The notes beneath the pieces were generated by a model, which was not told the origin of the DNA, searched no databases, and saw only the letters and a list, made by a program, of their open reading frames with translations. Shown here piece by piece: positions 6,828 through 14,143 of a stretch of DNA of 18,353 nt. Numbering within the stretch: the stretch's first letter is position 1; each line of letters starts with the position of its first letter. The position numbers and the translations under genes were made by a program. Source of the stretch: GWA2-44-9 sp964429675 (lineage in GTDB: Bacteria; Patescibacteriota; Minisyncoccia; 2-02-FULL-40-12; GWA2-44-9); the NCBI GenBank assembly GCA_964429675.1, contig CAYSDF010000015.1, forward strand, positions 1 to 18,353, read 5' to 3'.

Positions 6828-7526
6828 ATGAACAAGCTCTCTATTATCATCCCGGCATTCAATGAGAAGAATACGATAGAAGAAATAGTCAGGCGGGTAA
6901 AATCCGTTGATTTAGGCAACATACAGAAGGAAATTATTATAGTCGACGATGGTTCGACCGATGGTACTAGGGAAATAGTTTCTAAGATACCGGATGTTCG
7001 CTATGTTTTTAATGAGCATAATCTGGGGAAGGGGGGTGCGGTAAAAACTGGTTTTCTTAATGCCACCGGAGACTTTGTCATTATTCAGGATGCTGACCTA
7101 GAATATGACCCAAATGATTATAAGGCGATGATTCAGCCGATTTTGGATAAAAAAAGCCAGATAGTTTTGGGTGTGCGTATTAATATTGAAAAGGATGAAA
7201 GAAGAAAGAAAAGTTTGTATTGGCTTTCTTGGCTTGGCAATCACTTGATTACCTGGACCACCAACTGGTTATACTGGAATAATGCCGGAGAATATGAGGG
7301 TTGTTATAAAGTATTTCCGACTGATCTGATAAAAAGTATTCGAATAAGAACAAATAATATCGATTATGATAATGAACTAGTTTGCAAGATACTAAAGAGA
7401 GGATATAAGACTATGGATGTGCCGATACGTTACTATCCTAGGAGTTATAGTGAGGGTAAAAAAATGATGTGGCACCATGGGTTTTTGATTTTATGGACGA
7501 TAATAAAATACCGTTTTGTTGAATGA
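6828..7526 (+). CDS. DPM1-like GT2 glycosyltransferase, probable polyprenyl-phosphate sugar synthase
   Basis: A 232-residue GT-A fold enzyme with no membrane segment. The N terminus SIIIPAFNE, nucleotide-binding DDGSTDGT (Asp40, Asp41), LGKGGA, and metal-binding QDADLEYDP (Asp88, Asp90) are classical for the family. The late motif YYPRSYSEGKKM matches the dolichyl/undecaprenyl-phosphate mannosyl- or glucosyltransferase branch. It should move a hexose from a nucleotide sugar to polyprenyl phosphate on the cytoplasmic face. The gene follows the GT-C gene after a single base and overlaps the next gene by four bases, which supports a functional pair with the GT-C enzyme. AAAGG about 9 bases upstream is one of the few Shine-Dalgarno-like sites in the window. 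Confidence 0.88.
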   Translation: MNKLSIIIPAFNEKNTIEEIVRRVKSVDLGNIQKEIIIVDDGSTDGTREIVSKIPDVRYVFNEHNLGKGGAVKTGFLNATGDFVIIQDADLEYDPNDYKAMIQPILDKKSQIVLGVRINIEKDERRKKSLYWLSWLGNHLITWTTNWLYWNNAGEYEGCYKVFPTDLIKSIRIRTNNIDYDNELVCKILKRGYKTMDVPIRYYPRSYSEGKKMMWHHGFLILWTIIKYRFVE

Positions 7527-8563
7527 ACATCCTACATATAAGACAATCTAGGGATACAGTTAATACTGTTTATGCCAGGGGCTTGGAACAAAATGGAGCT
7601 AAAATCCTGGATTTATATTTAAAATCGTCAATTCCCAGCTTTTTTAAGCTAATCAAATTCTATCGGAAAGAAGGGGATAATATAGACCTTATTCTGGTCG
7701 GCTTTAGCAGTCCGCTGTTGGCTATATGGGCCAGGCTAATATCGGGTAAAAAAATTATTTATAATTCAGCTGTCTCCGTTTATGATAGGTTAATAAGTTC
7801 AAGGAAATTGGCCGGCAAATTTTCAATAAAAACGTCCTTTTATCTTTTGCTTGATTTCTTAGCTGCACATCTTTCGAATCTGACTATGGTTGAAAGCAAT
7901 AGTCAAGCCCAATTTTTTAAGAAAAATTTTAAACTTAATGACAAAAAGATATTCAGAGCCTGGATCGGCGTCGCTGAAGATAGGTTTTTTTATGATTCAA
8001 CGGTGTCAAAGTTCGATACTTTTACGGTATTATTCCGGGGGAATTTCTTGCCGGAAGCCGGAACAGAATATGTCGTCAGAGCGGCCAAGATCTTAGAGGG
8101 CAAAAATGTAAAGTTTCTTATAGTAGGCGACGGTCAGGAGGCCGATAAGATTACCGGGCTAATAGAGGAGCTTAGGCCTTCTAATCTGGAATGGATAAAA
8201 GATTTTATGCCCCAGGAAGAGTTGAGAGAAATCATGCAGAAATGCCATGTAGTGTTAGGCCAGCTTTCTGATCATCCTCGCCTCGCCAGAACCGTGCCGT
8301 ATAAAGTATTTGAAAGCTTGGCTATGAAATTGCCGTATCTTACGGCTTCAAATAAAGGCATACTCGAGTTAGTCCAAGCAGGGGAGACCTGTATTACTTG
8401 TAATCCGGCCGATGCCGATTCGTTAGCTGAGAAGATATTGTGGATCAAAAATAATTACTCAGCTGCGGAAAAGATAGCTGAGAACGGTTATAATTTATAT
8501 AAAGACAGTCTCACGCCTCGTATTCTGGCTAAGAAATTATTAGATAGGATTGGGGATATTTAA
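7523..8563 (+). CDS. GT4-family glycosyltransferase
   Basis: A 346-residue GT-B fold protein. The N-terminal domain starts with NILHIRQSRDT and has DLILVGFSSPLLAIWARL and then KKIIYNSAVSVYDR. The C-terminal domain contains TVLFRGNFLPEAGTEYVVRAAKIL (donor-site start), KFLIVGDGQE, and the acidic segment PYKVFESLAMKLPYLTAS followed by GILEL, the E-x7-E type signature of GT4 enzymes. Several N-terminal hydrophobic helices (about 65-75 and 110-120) suggest loose membrane association. Donor and acceptor are unknown. It is the penultimate gene of the block; a 70-base gap follows before the radical SAM gene. Confidence 0.85.
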   Translation: MNILHIRQSRDTVNTVYARGLEQNGAKILDLYLKSSIPSFFKLIKFYRKEGDNIDLILVGFSSPLLAIWARLISGKKIIYNSAVSVYDRLISSRKLAGKFSIKTSFYLLLDFLAAHLSNLTMVESNSQAQFFKKNFKLNDKKIFRAWIGVAEDRFFYDSTVSKFDTFTVLFRGNFLPEAGTEYVVRAAKILEGKNVKFLIVGDGQEADKITGLIEELRPSNLEWIKDFMPQEELREIMQKCHVVLGQLSDHPRLARTVPYKVFESLAMKLPYLTASNKGILELVQAGETCITCNPADADSLAEKILWIKNNYSAAEKIAENGYNLYKDSLTPRILAKKLLDRIGDI

Positions 8564-8591
8564 TAAGTTGCTCTTCGGGTCTCTTTTTGCT

Positions 8592-8630
8592 ACTTTGGTT
8601 TAAAGCTAAGTCAAAGTCTGAGGTACTTTG
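8592..8630 (+). promoter_or_regulatory. Alternative hairpins around the ribosome binding site of the radical SAM gene
   Basis: Three 6-base blocks are arranged as ACTTTG (8592-8597), CAAAGT (8612-8617) and ACTTTG (8625-8630). The middle block can pair with either the first or the last. When it pairs with the last, the Shine-Dalgarno-like TGAGG (8619-8623) lies in the small loop just before the ATG at 8634. This resembles a simple two-state leader. The stems are short, so function is uncertain. Confidence 0.35.
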
Positions 8631-8633
8631 AAA

Positions 8634-10160
8634 ATGGAAATAAAATCATCCAAAGAGCCGAGGTTCTTATTAATATATGCGCCTCAGCGTTTCGACCTGC
8701 GTTTTGGTGCTGTTAAGCCTGAAGCATCTTTAGGTAACTTGTATCTCGCTGGAGCTCTGCGGGATGCCAAGTTTGAAGTCAATATTCTTGATTGCTGTTT
8801 AGGGAACGACAGATATTCCCTCGAGCAGTCATTCTATCGTCAAACGCCGTTACCCAATGGAATGGTAAGAATTGGCATGGCTCCTGAAGATATTGTGCGC
8901 GAGATAGTCGACTACGACGTTATCGGTATTACTTCAATTTTCACACCCCAGACGTATATGGTTGAAGAGCTGGTGAGGCTCATCTCACAGGCCTATCCTC
9001 AGAAGTTATTAATTCTCGGGGGTATTAATGCCCGCACGCAGATGAAAAGATTTTTTGACGCCGGTGCCAAGATTATTTGTCTTTCTGAATCAGAACGAAC
9101 GATAGTTGATATCGGCAATGTTCTCCGCCGAGGAAGCAGAGATTTTTCTGGAGTTGCCGGAGTTGCTTATATCCATGAAGGTAAAATACAGATTAATCCG
9201 ACCGGTATTATCGAAAATGATTTGGATCTCTTGCCTATTCCAGCTAGAGATCTTTTGCCTCTTGATCGGATTTGGAAAATAGCTCGTCCTCATGGCGGCG
9301 TCATTTCGGTCGGTCAGCTGGATAAGCCGTTGCCGTATGTATCAGCTACAACTTCGAGGGGCTGCCCCTATGTATGCACATTCTGTCATATTTCCGGAGA
9401 GCAAAAAGATTCTATTACCGGGAATATAGGTAAATTCAGATTCCAATCCCAGGAGCGGGTAGAAAGGGAAATGGTGGCTATCAGAGATCTTGGAGCCGAG
9501 GACATCTATATCGAGGACGATTCACTTCTGGCTAAGAAAAAAAGAGCCTTAGGGATATTCAGGATGTTGATTAAGTTCGGCTTTAAACTGGGTGACGTAA
9601 ATGGTGTAAACTTATCTCATTTACATAAAAACGACGGCAATGGTCGGATAGTGATTGATGAGGAAATGTTAGAGACAATGGCAGAAGCGGGCTTTAAAAG
9701 GCTTTCGTTTCCAGTTGAGTCGGGCTCTCAGAGAATAATAGATAAGTGGGCGTCGGGTAAAATCAGCCATGAAACATATGATATATCAGCATTAATAAAA
9801 AAGGCTAATGCGCTGGGTATTATTGTCTCAAGTTGTTATCTGATCGGATATCCCGATGAGAGTTATGATGAGCTGGCGCAGACGATATTGGTTGCTAAAA
9901 AGCATATGGATGCCGGTTCTGAATACGTAAACTTTACTATTGTTACGCCATTTCCCGGCACAGCCCTTTATGATCATGTGGTCCGAAATGATTTGTTATT
10001 GCCTGGCATTGAGATAGCAGACTTGGATTGGTTGAGGCCTTCGATAAAAACAATTATCGATCCGTTCTACTTAGAATTTATTTCAAGAAAAGCATGGGAG
10101 TTTCTTAATAAACCTGAAAGAATAAGTATAATCCGTTCGATGGCGCCAAAGATGGAGTAA
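8634..10160 (+). CDS. Cobalamin-binding-domain radical SAM protein
   Basis: A 508-residue protein. The N-terminal 200 residues resemble a B12-binding Rossmann domain (FLLIYAPQ at the start, PEASLGNLYLAGALRDA, ILDCC, IGITSIFTPQ, LILGGINA). The radical SAM core begins at GCPYVCTFC, giving the CxxxCxxC [4Fe-4S] ligands Cys244, Cys248 and Cys251. Later segments IYIEDDSL, FPVESGSQRI and YLIGYPDESYDE match the core barrel. Such proteins catalyse methylations or radical rearrangements; the substrate is unknown, and the context suggests a sugar or lipid-linked intermediate. No His of the DxHxxG cobalamin motif is visible. TGAGG ten bases before ATG 8634 favours that start over an in-frame TTG at 8628. 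The stop codon is part of the following terminator stem. Confidence 0.85.
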   Translation: MEIKSSKEPRFLLIYAPQRFDLRFGAVKPEASLGNLYLAGALRDAKFEVNILDCCLGNDRYSLEQSFYRQTPLPNGMVRIGMAPEDIVREIVDYDVIGITSIFTPQTYMVEELVRLISQAYPQKLLILGGINARTQMKRFFDAGAKIICLSESERTIVDIGNVLRRGSRDFSGVAGVAYIHEGKIQINPTGIIENDLDLLPIPARDLLPLDRIWKIARPHGGVISVGQLDKPLPYVSATTSRGCPYVCTFCHISGEQKDSITGNIGKFRFQSQERVEREMVAIRDLGAEDIYIEDDSLLAKKKRALGIFRMLIKFGFKLGDVNGVNLSHLHKNDGNGRIVIDEEMLETMAEAGFKRLSFPVESGSQRIIDKWASGKISHETYDISALIKKANALGIIVSSCYLIGYPDESYDELAQTILVAKKHMDAGSEYVNFTIVTPFPGTALYDHVVRNDLLLPGIEIADLDWLRPSIKTIIDPFYLEFISRKAWEFLNKPERISIIRSMAPKME

Positions 10161-10187
10161 ATCCCCCTAAGAGGGGGATTTTTATTT
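10159..10187 (+). terminator. Intrinsic terminator overlapping the radical SAM stop codon
   Basis: A perfect 10-bp stem, AAATCCCCCT (10159-10168) with AGGGGGATTT (10172-10181), has an AAG loop and continues into TTTATTTTG. The last two bases of the TAA stop are the first two bases of the stem. Read on the minus strand it lacks a T tract, so it probably works only rightward. Confidence 0.88.
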
Positions 10188-10190
10188 TGT

Positions 10191-10403
10191 AGGGGCCTGT
10201 TGCCGAGTAGGCTTTCTTAACGAAATTTCCAGATTTCGAGCGAGGCTAAGTAAAAATTGTGAGGCATATACAGTGTATTCTGTCGAACAATTTTTACAAA
10301 GCCGGAGGCGATTCTTGAGTGGCTAAAGCACACTCATGAAACTTCGCCTGAACAGCCGAAATCTGGAAATTGCAGTAGAAATGCTATTCGGCAACAGGCC
10401 CCT
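10191..10403. repeat. PE3: 213-bp cloverleaf palindrome
   Basis: The outer stem is AGGGGCCTGTTGCCGA (10191-10206) with its perfect complement at 10388-10403. After a TAG/TTTCT-matched interrupted stretch it continues as a second perfect 15-bp helix, 10224-10238 with 10357-10371. Inside are two long hairpins. The first is GTAAAAATTGT/ACAATTTTTAC (10250-10260 with 10287-10297), extended by GGCT/AGCC outside and ACAG/CTGT inside. The second is AGGCGA/TCGCCT (10306-10311 with 10344-10349), continuing through TTC/GAA to TGAGTG/CACTCA. Almost every base can pair. It fills the gap between two convergent genes, and its right arm contains the end of the minus-strand glycosyltransferase gene. Confidence 0.9.
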
Positions 10404-11604
10404 CGAGCACTTTTTTATAAAGTTCTAAATATTGATCAGTCATTTTTTCAATCGTAAAATCGCTCTGTATTTTATTAACAGAATGCTGTCTCATTTTTTC
10501 AATTTCTTCGGGCGACAGGTCTAGTAAATACTTAATACCCGATTGCAGGTCTTTAGAATTTTCGTATTCAGCGATATATCCGTTTATTTTATGCTCTATC
10601 AGCTCAGGTATCCCGCCGGTCCGAAAAGATACTGCCGGTAGCCCACAGGCCATTGCCTCAAGAACAACAAGAGGACAGTTATCTGCTATTGATGGATAAA
10701 GAAGCATGTCGGCGGCCGAATAATACTTAGCCAGTATGGTCTGGTTAGCTACGTAATTGACCACCTTGACCTGATCGGTGTCTTGGCTGGTATTACCACC
10801 TAAATCCACAAAAAAGGCCCTAGAATTGCCCCTAAATGTATTTACAGCGCCTTGGACATAGTTGCCACCTTTCCAGGGGTTAGATGCTCCTTTTTTGGCC
10901 ACGGTAAGAATGATTTTCTTATCTAGCGGCAGGCCAAGCTCTAGGCGGGATTTTTTTTGGTCATAGGGATAAAATATTGAAGTATCGATGCCGTTATAGA
11001 TTACTGACAAAGGCGCATCTTTAAGAATGCTCTGGCCTACTTTATCGGCTAGCCATTTGGATGGAGTAACTATTTGAAAACGGGAATTTTTATAAATTCC
11101 ACTCTTTCTTTTTTCCAGATACTTCTCATTATGCCATGCAATGACTGGAGGTATGTTTAGACTTGGACAGGTGAAAAATCCGTTGGCCTGGATCTTGCCG
11201 CCAAAGGCATGGGCACAGTGAGCGGTTACCGGCCACATATCATGGAAAGTCCAGACAACCGGTTTAATAGCCGAAATTTTTGAGAGAGTCCCGAGATTAA
11301 AATAGTTACTGTGAAGATTATGGCAATGAACAATGTCAGCTTTTCTAAATTCTTCTGTATCTAGGATATGATCCGAAGAAAAGACGTCGATATCATTAGC
11401 AAGCCAATAAGCCAATTTGCGACGGATTTTGCTAGAGAAAGACTGGGTATCGTTGAGTATTTTTACGTCGTTATCATCAGAATATTTGCGGGCGACCAGC
11501 ATAGAACTTTGATGGCCTCTTCTCTCTAGCTCCCTTTTAATCCCATAAGCCACCTTTGCCGCTCCGCCACGGGTATCAACCGTATTAATCTGTAGAATAT
11601 TCAT
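10384..11604 (-). CDS. GT4-family glycosyltransferase bracketed by palindromes PE3 and PE4
   Basis: A 406-residue GT-B protein. The N terminus NILQINTVDTRGGAAKVAYGI carries the glycine-rich loop of the acceptor domain. VHCHNLH and WTFHDMWPVTAHCAH are typical of the WcaC-like GT4 subgroup, IYNGIDTSIF marks the domain linker, and LEAMACGLPAVSF followed by GGIPELI is the E-x7-E donor region. The ATG chosen gives the conserved MNILQ start; an in-frame GTG at 11655 would add 17 residues encoded by palindrome sequence and is less likely. The final residues EGPVAE and the TAG stop are encoded by the right arm of PE3, so the original C terminus was probably close to 'YKKVL'. PE4 ends 18 bases before the start codon. 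No Shine-Dalgarno sequence or obvious private promoter. Confidence 0.88.
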   Translation of the reverse strand: MNILQINTVDTRGGAAKVAYGIKRELERRGHQSSMLVARKYSDDNDVKILNDTQSFSSKIRRKLAYWLANDIDVFSSDHILDTEEFRKADIVHCHNLHSNYFNLGTLSKISAIKPVVWTFHDMWPVTAHCAHAFGGKIQANGFFTCPSLNIPPVIAWHNEKYLEKRKSGIYKNSRFQIVTPSKWLADKVGQSILKDAPLSVIYNGIDTSIFYPYDQKKSRLELGLPLDKKIILTVAKKGASNPWKGGNYVQGAVNTFRGNSRAFFVDLGGNTSQDTDQVKVVNYVANQTILAKYYSAADMLLYPSIADNCPLVVLEAMACGLPAVSFRTGGIPELIEHKINGYIAEYENSKDLQSGIKYLLDLSPEEIEKMRQHSVNKIQSDFTIEKMTDQYLELYKKVLEGPVAE

Positions 11605-11622
11605 ATATAGATTGCATCTTAT

Positions 11623-11746
11623 GCTAACCGCAGGAGAGCTTGCTCTCTGGGGCACGGCATAAATTCTTGGCTAGAATTTTGCACTTCGTCCCTCGGTTCA
11701 GCCAACCTGCGGGAGATCCCCAGAGACCAACTCTCCTGCGGTTAGC
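11623..11746. repeat. PE4: cloverleaf palindrome upstream of the GT4 gene
   Basis: Perfect 16-bp outer arms, GCTAACCGCAGGAGAG (11623-11638) and its complement at 11731-11746, are followed after a 5/4-base internal loop by a second 9-bp helix, TCTCTGGGG (11644-11652) with CCCCAGAGA (11718-11726). Inside are two hairpins: AAATTCT/AGAATTT extended by GCA/TGC with one bulge (11657-11682), and GGTT/AACC extended by CCC/GGG (11690-11713). The left arm can also fold alone (GAGAGC-TT-GCTCTC). The element occupies most of the 194-base gap between two minus-strand genes and would lie in the mRNA leader of the GT4 gene. Confidence 0.88.
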
Positions 11747-11798
11747 GATCCGTGTTTAAGCTTAAATACTGGCTTATAATTAGTACAATGTGCATTGA

Positions 11799-12452
11799 TT
11801 ATATTTTTCTGAACACACCGAAGAACGCACTTGTGAATGCTTCCGGCTCAACGGTGCTTTTTTTAATATCCCCAAAAACCTTTTTAGTAATATTTGGCAT
11901 TTTTTCTATCCCATAAGCTAGGGCTAGAAAGAATCCTTTCGATAGCTTATCCATTCTCATTTTAGTTTGGAATACTAGTCGTTGGAATAAAACGGCAAAC
12001 GCTTCTTGGGTATTTGTTTCGGCAATTATTTTTTCAGTTTCCCAATCCTTGAACAGACTCTTTAGTCCGAATTTAGTAAACCTCCAATAGTCGCCAGGGG
12101 ATTCATGAATAGGATACATAAAGGGAACAGAAACTATGATTTTTCCTCCGGGCTTAAGAACTCTTTTCATTTCTTCAATTGCTTTGGCCGGCTCTTCCAA
12201 GTGTTCCAAGACAGAAATACACAATACGATATCAAACGCCGCATCTTTAAAGGGAATACTATAGACGCTGGCAACGACATCCACTCCCGCTCCGGCCCTG
12301 ACATCAATTCCGGTCTTATTGGAGAAAAATCGGCCATACCGGGGATTGCCCCAAGAACCGATTTCAAGCGTTTTTTTATCAGATTGATAAGCGGATATTA
12401 AACTGTCTAATTTTTTTCTGGTAATTTTTGAAGTAAATAAATTTTTAAGCAT
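11799..12452 (-). CDS. Class I SAM-dependent methyltransferase
   Basis: A 217-residue protein with a Methyltransf_11-type core. Motif I is KTLEIGSWGNPRYG (about 27-40), a ribose-binding acidic strand end is GIDV, DAAFDIVLCISVLEHLEEP is motif II plus the helix typical of type-11 enzymes, and RVLKPGGKIIVSVPF is the following strand. The C-terminal 70 residues are a family-variable region. Family members methylate sugars, lipids or small metabolites; here a sugar O- or N-methylation is likely from context only. It is the last gene of the operon that starts with gmd, 10 bases after the aminotransferase gene, with no Shine-Dalgarno sequence. Confidence 0.85.
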   Translation of the reverse strand: MLKNLFTSKITRKKLDSLISAYQSDKKTLEIGSWGNPRYGRFFSNKTGIDVRAGAGVDVVASVYSIPFKDAAFDIVLCISVLEHLEEPAKAIEEMKRVLKPGGKIIVSVPFMYPIHESPGDYWRFTKFGLKSLFKDWETEKIIAETNTQEAFAVLFQRLVFQTKMRMDKLSKGFFLALAYGIEKMPNITKKVFGDIKKSTVEPEAFTSAFFGVFRKI

Positions 12453-12462
12453 TTGGCGTTAT

Positions 12463-13548
12463 TTATCTGTAGAAATCAATAATTTTTTGACACACCATTT
12501 TTATCTCCGAATCTTTAAGAAATGATGACGAAGGTAACCATAATCCATGCTGTCCAGCATAAGTTGCCGCGGGGAAGTCGCCCTTTACATGCTTATAGAT
12601 CGGCTGCGTATGAATGGCCGGGTAAAAGACTCTTGAGCCTATATTGTTAAGCCTAAGATGCTTTTGCAAAGCTACCGAATCCGGTACTAAAATTTCTACA
12701 AACCATGGAGATACGTTATTAAGATCTGTATCAATAAATTTTACCTCGTACACATTCTTAAGATGTTTTTCATATAAAGATTGGATGTGTTTCTTTATTT
12801 TGGTTCTTTTCGGCAGTTTCTTCATCTGTTCTATCCCGAAAACAGCCTGCAGGTCGGTAAACTTAAAATTCCACCCCATCTCATCATGTTGATCGACTCC
12901 GGGCTTAACTCTGCCAAAGTCCTTCAGCTTTTCTATTTTTTCATATAATTTCTTGTCATCGGTGATCAGGGCCCCGCCTTGTCCTGTGGTAATAATCTTA
13001 GGCACGCTGAAAGAAAAACTTCCTATAATGCCATGCCTTCCCAAATGCTTGCCATTATAAAATGACCCTAGGGATTGGGCTGCGTCTTCAATTAAGGGTA
13101 TCTTATTGTCTTGGCATAATTTTTTGAGGCTGTTTAAATCGCCGGCCCGGCCGTTAATAGATACATGCATGACAGCTTTTGTCTTGGGGCCGATTGCCTT
13201 TTTGACAAGCTTAGTGTCAAGGCAGAGAGAGTCGTCGACATCAACGAAAACCGGCTTGGCTCCTGCCAAGACAACGGCATTTGGCGTAGCGATCATTGTA
13301 TAATCGGGTACTATCACTTCATCGCCCTCCTTGATCCCCAGAGCCTTTAAGGCTAGGAATAAACTGACTGTTCCGTTTGATACGACACTACAATACTTAG
13401 CTCCCGTATATTCGCAGATCATTTTCTCAAACTCTTCTGTCTTTTTGAATTCCATCAACCATCCGCCCGAGTTTAAATAATCCAGGATTGCCTTTTTTTC
13501 CGCCTTGCCGTACCAGGGCTCCATCTGATTTATTATTTTCGTCTTCAT
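12463..13548 (-). CDS. DegT/DnrJ/EryC1/StrS-family sugar aminotransferase (PLP)
   Basis: A 361-residue fold-type I aminotransferase of normal length. VVSNGTVSLFLAL (55-67) binds the cofactor phosphate, IEDAAQSLG (153-161) holds the Asp that pairs with the pyridine nitrogen, and SFSVPKIITTGQGG has Lys184 as the Schiff-base lysine. GWNFKFTDLQAVFGIEQ (225-241) and FYPAIHTQPIY match the substrate and dimer region of nucleotide-sugar aminotransferases such as GDP-perosamine synthase. With gmd in the same operon, a likely substrate is GDP-4-keto-6-deoxymannose, giving a GDP-amino-deoxysugar; this is inference. The family also contains oxygenase-type and dehydrating variants, but those usually lose the lysine, which is present here. 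It is five bases from the upstream methyltransferase gene. Confidence 0.9.
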   Translation of the reverse strand: MKTKIINQMEPWYGKAEKKAILDYLNSGGWLMEFKKTEEFEKMICEYTGAKYCSVVSNGTVSLFLALKALGIKEGDEVIVPDYTMIATPNAVVLAGAKPVFVDVDDSLCLDTKLVKKAIGPKTKAVMHVSINGRAGDLNSLKKLCQDNKIPLIEDAAQSLGSFYNGKHLGRHGIIGSFSFSVPKIITTGQGGALITDDKKLYEKIEKLKDFGRVKPGVDQHDEMGWNFKFTDLQAVFGIEQMKKLPKRTKIKKHIQSLYEKHLKNVYEVKFIDTDLNNVSPWFVEILVPDSVALQKHLRLNNIGSRVFYPAIHTQPIYKHVKGDFPAATYAGQHGLWLPSSSFLKDSEIKMVCQKIIDFYR

Positions 13549-13553
13549 AATGG

Positions 13554-14138
13554 CTAACTTTTTATCGCCTCTACATTTAAACTGATTAATATTCCTTTTT
13601 TACTGTCCATGTGGGGAACATATGCCTGTGAGTGGTCATCGTAATCCTTATGAACTGTCTTTTTCCAGTCATATCTTTTAATATTTTTAAATCCGGATGA
13701 TTGGAGGACTTTTTTTAAAGATTTAAAATCGTACGCAGTCTTGTGATAAATAATCTTATCTTTGCCTTTTTCTTTTATGATCATCCTTCCATAGAGGGGA
13801 CCTAAAATTCCTGCATGGCCTAGATCCTTTTTATATTTCAAGTAAACTTTTAGGATAGCTTCAAAGTCGGGGACGGCTATCCGCAGAATTCCTGTAGGTT
13901 TTAATACCCGGTGCCATTCCTTGAGGACTTTTTCTCCTTCTTGGCGGTCAAAATATTCAAAACTATGAGAAGTGTAGATTAAATCAACAGAATTGTCGGT
14001 GAACATGGGCAGACTTTTTATGTCGTGCCTGTAATCTAGGGTTGGTTGATCGTCCAGATCAATATGTATAAATCCGGGAATGTATCTTCTCCAGGCCCCC
14101 AAGTAGAGCTGTACTTTTTTGTTCTTCTTCTCGGTCAT
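13554..14138 (-). CDS. Small class I SAM-dependent methyltransferase
   Basis: A 194-residue protein. The N-terminal VQLYLGAWRRYIPGFIHIDLDD replaces a classic glycine-rich motif I with a shortened form, a pattern seen in small methyltransferases of polysaccharide clusters. DNSVDLIYTSHSFEYFDRQEG and EWHRVLKPTGILRIAVPDF correspond to motifs II and III of Methyltransf_11. A later 'YHKTAYDFKSLKKVLQSSGFKNIKRYDW' matches the C-terminal fold end. It is probably an O- or N-methyltransferase acting on a sugar. It lies between the cupin and the aminotransferase genes with 5-base gaps on both sides, so co-transcription is very likely. Activity is less certain because the glycine motif is reduced. Confidence 0.82.
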   Translation of the reverse strand: MTEKKNKKVQLYLGAWRRYIPGFIHIDLDDQPTLDYRHDIKSLPMFTDNSVDLIYTSHSFEYFDRQEGEKVLKEWHRVLKPTGILRIAVPDFEAILKVYLKYKKDLGHAGILGPLYGRMIIKEKGKDKIIYHKTAYDFKSLKKVLQSSGFKNIKRYDWKKTVHKDYDDHSQAYVPHMDSKKGILISLNVEAIKS

Positions 14139-14143
14139 TAATT

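Noticed and set aside
11605..11655. GTG start at 11655 for the minus-strand GT4 gene
   Set aside because: It would add 17 residues encoded by the PE4 arm, while the conserved family start MNILQIN begins at 11604.
11670..11681. 12-bp match GCTAGAATTTTG shared between PE4 and the promoter at 3284-3295
   Set aside because: In 18 kb of AT-rich DNA several 12-bp matches are expected by chance, and in PE4 the stretch is explained as part of an inner hairpin.
10191..11746. Integron attC sites at PE3 and PE4
   Set aside because: The expected RYYYAAC at the left and GTTRRRY at the right ends are not met (PE4 has TGCTAAC/GTTAGCG only in part, PE2 and PE3 have the opposite order), and attC sites fold as one long hairpin, not two hairpins on a stem. 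No integrase gene is visible.
11775..11916. Antisense leaderless promoter (TATAAT, then 7 bases to ATG 11788) and a 42-codon plus-strand frame
   Set aside because: No -35 hexamer at normal spacing, and the frame is antisense to the end of a well-supported methyltransferase gene with no recognisable product.
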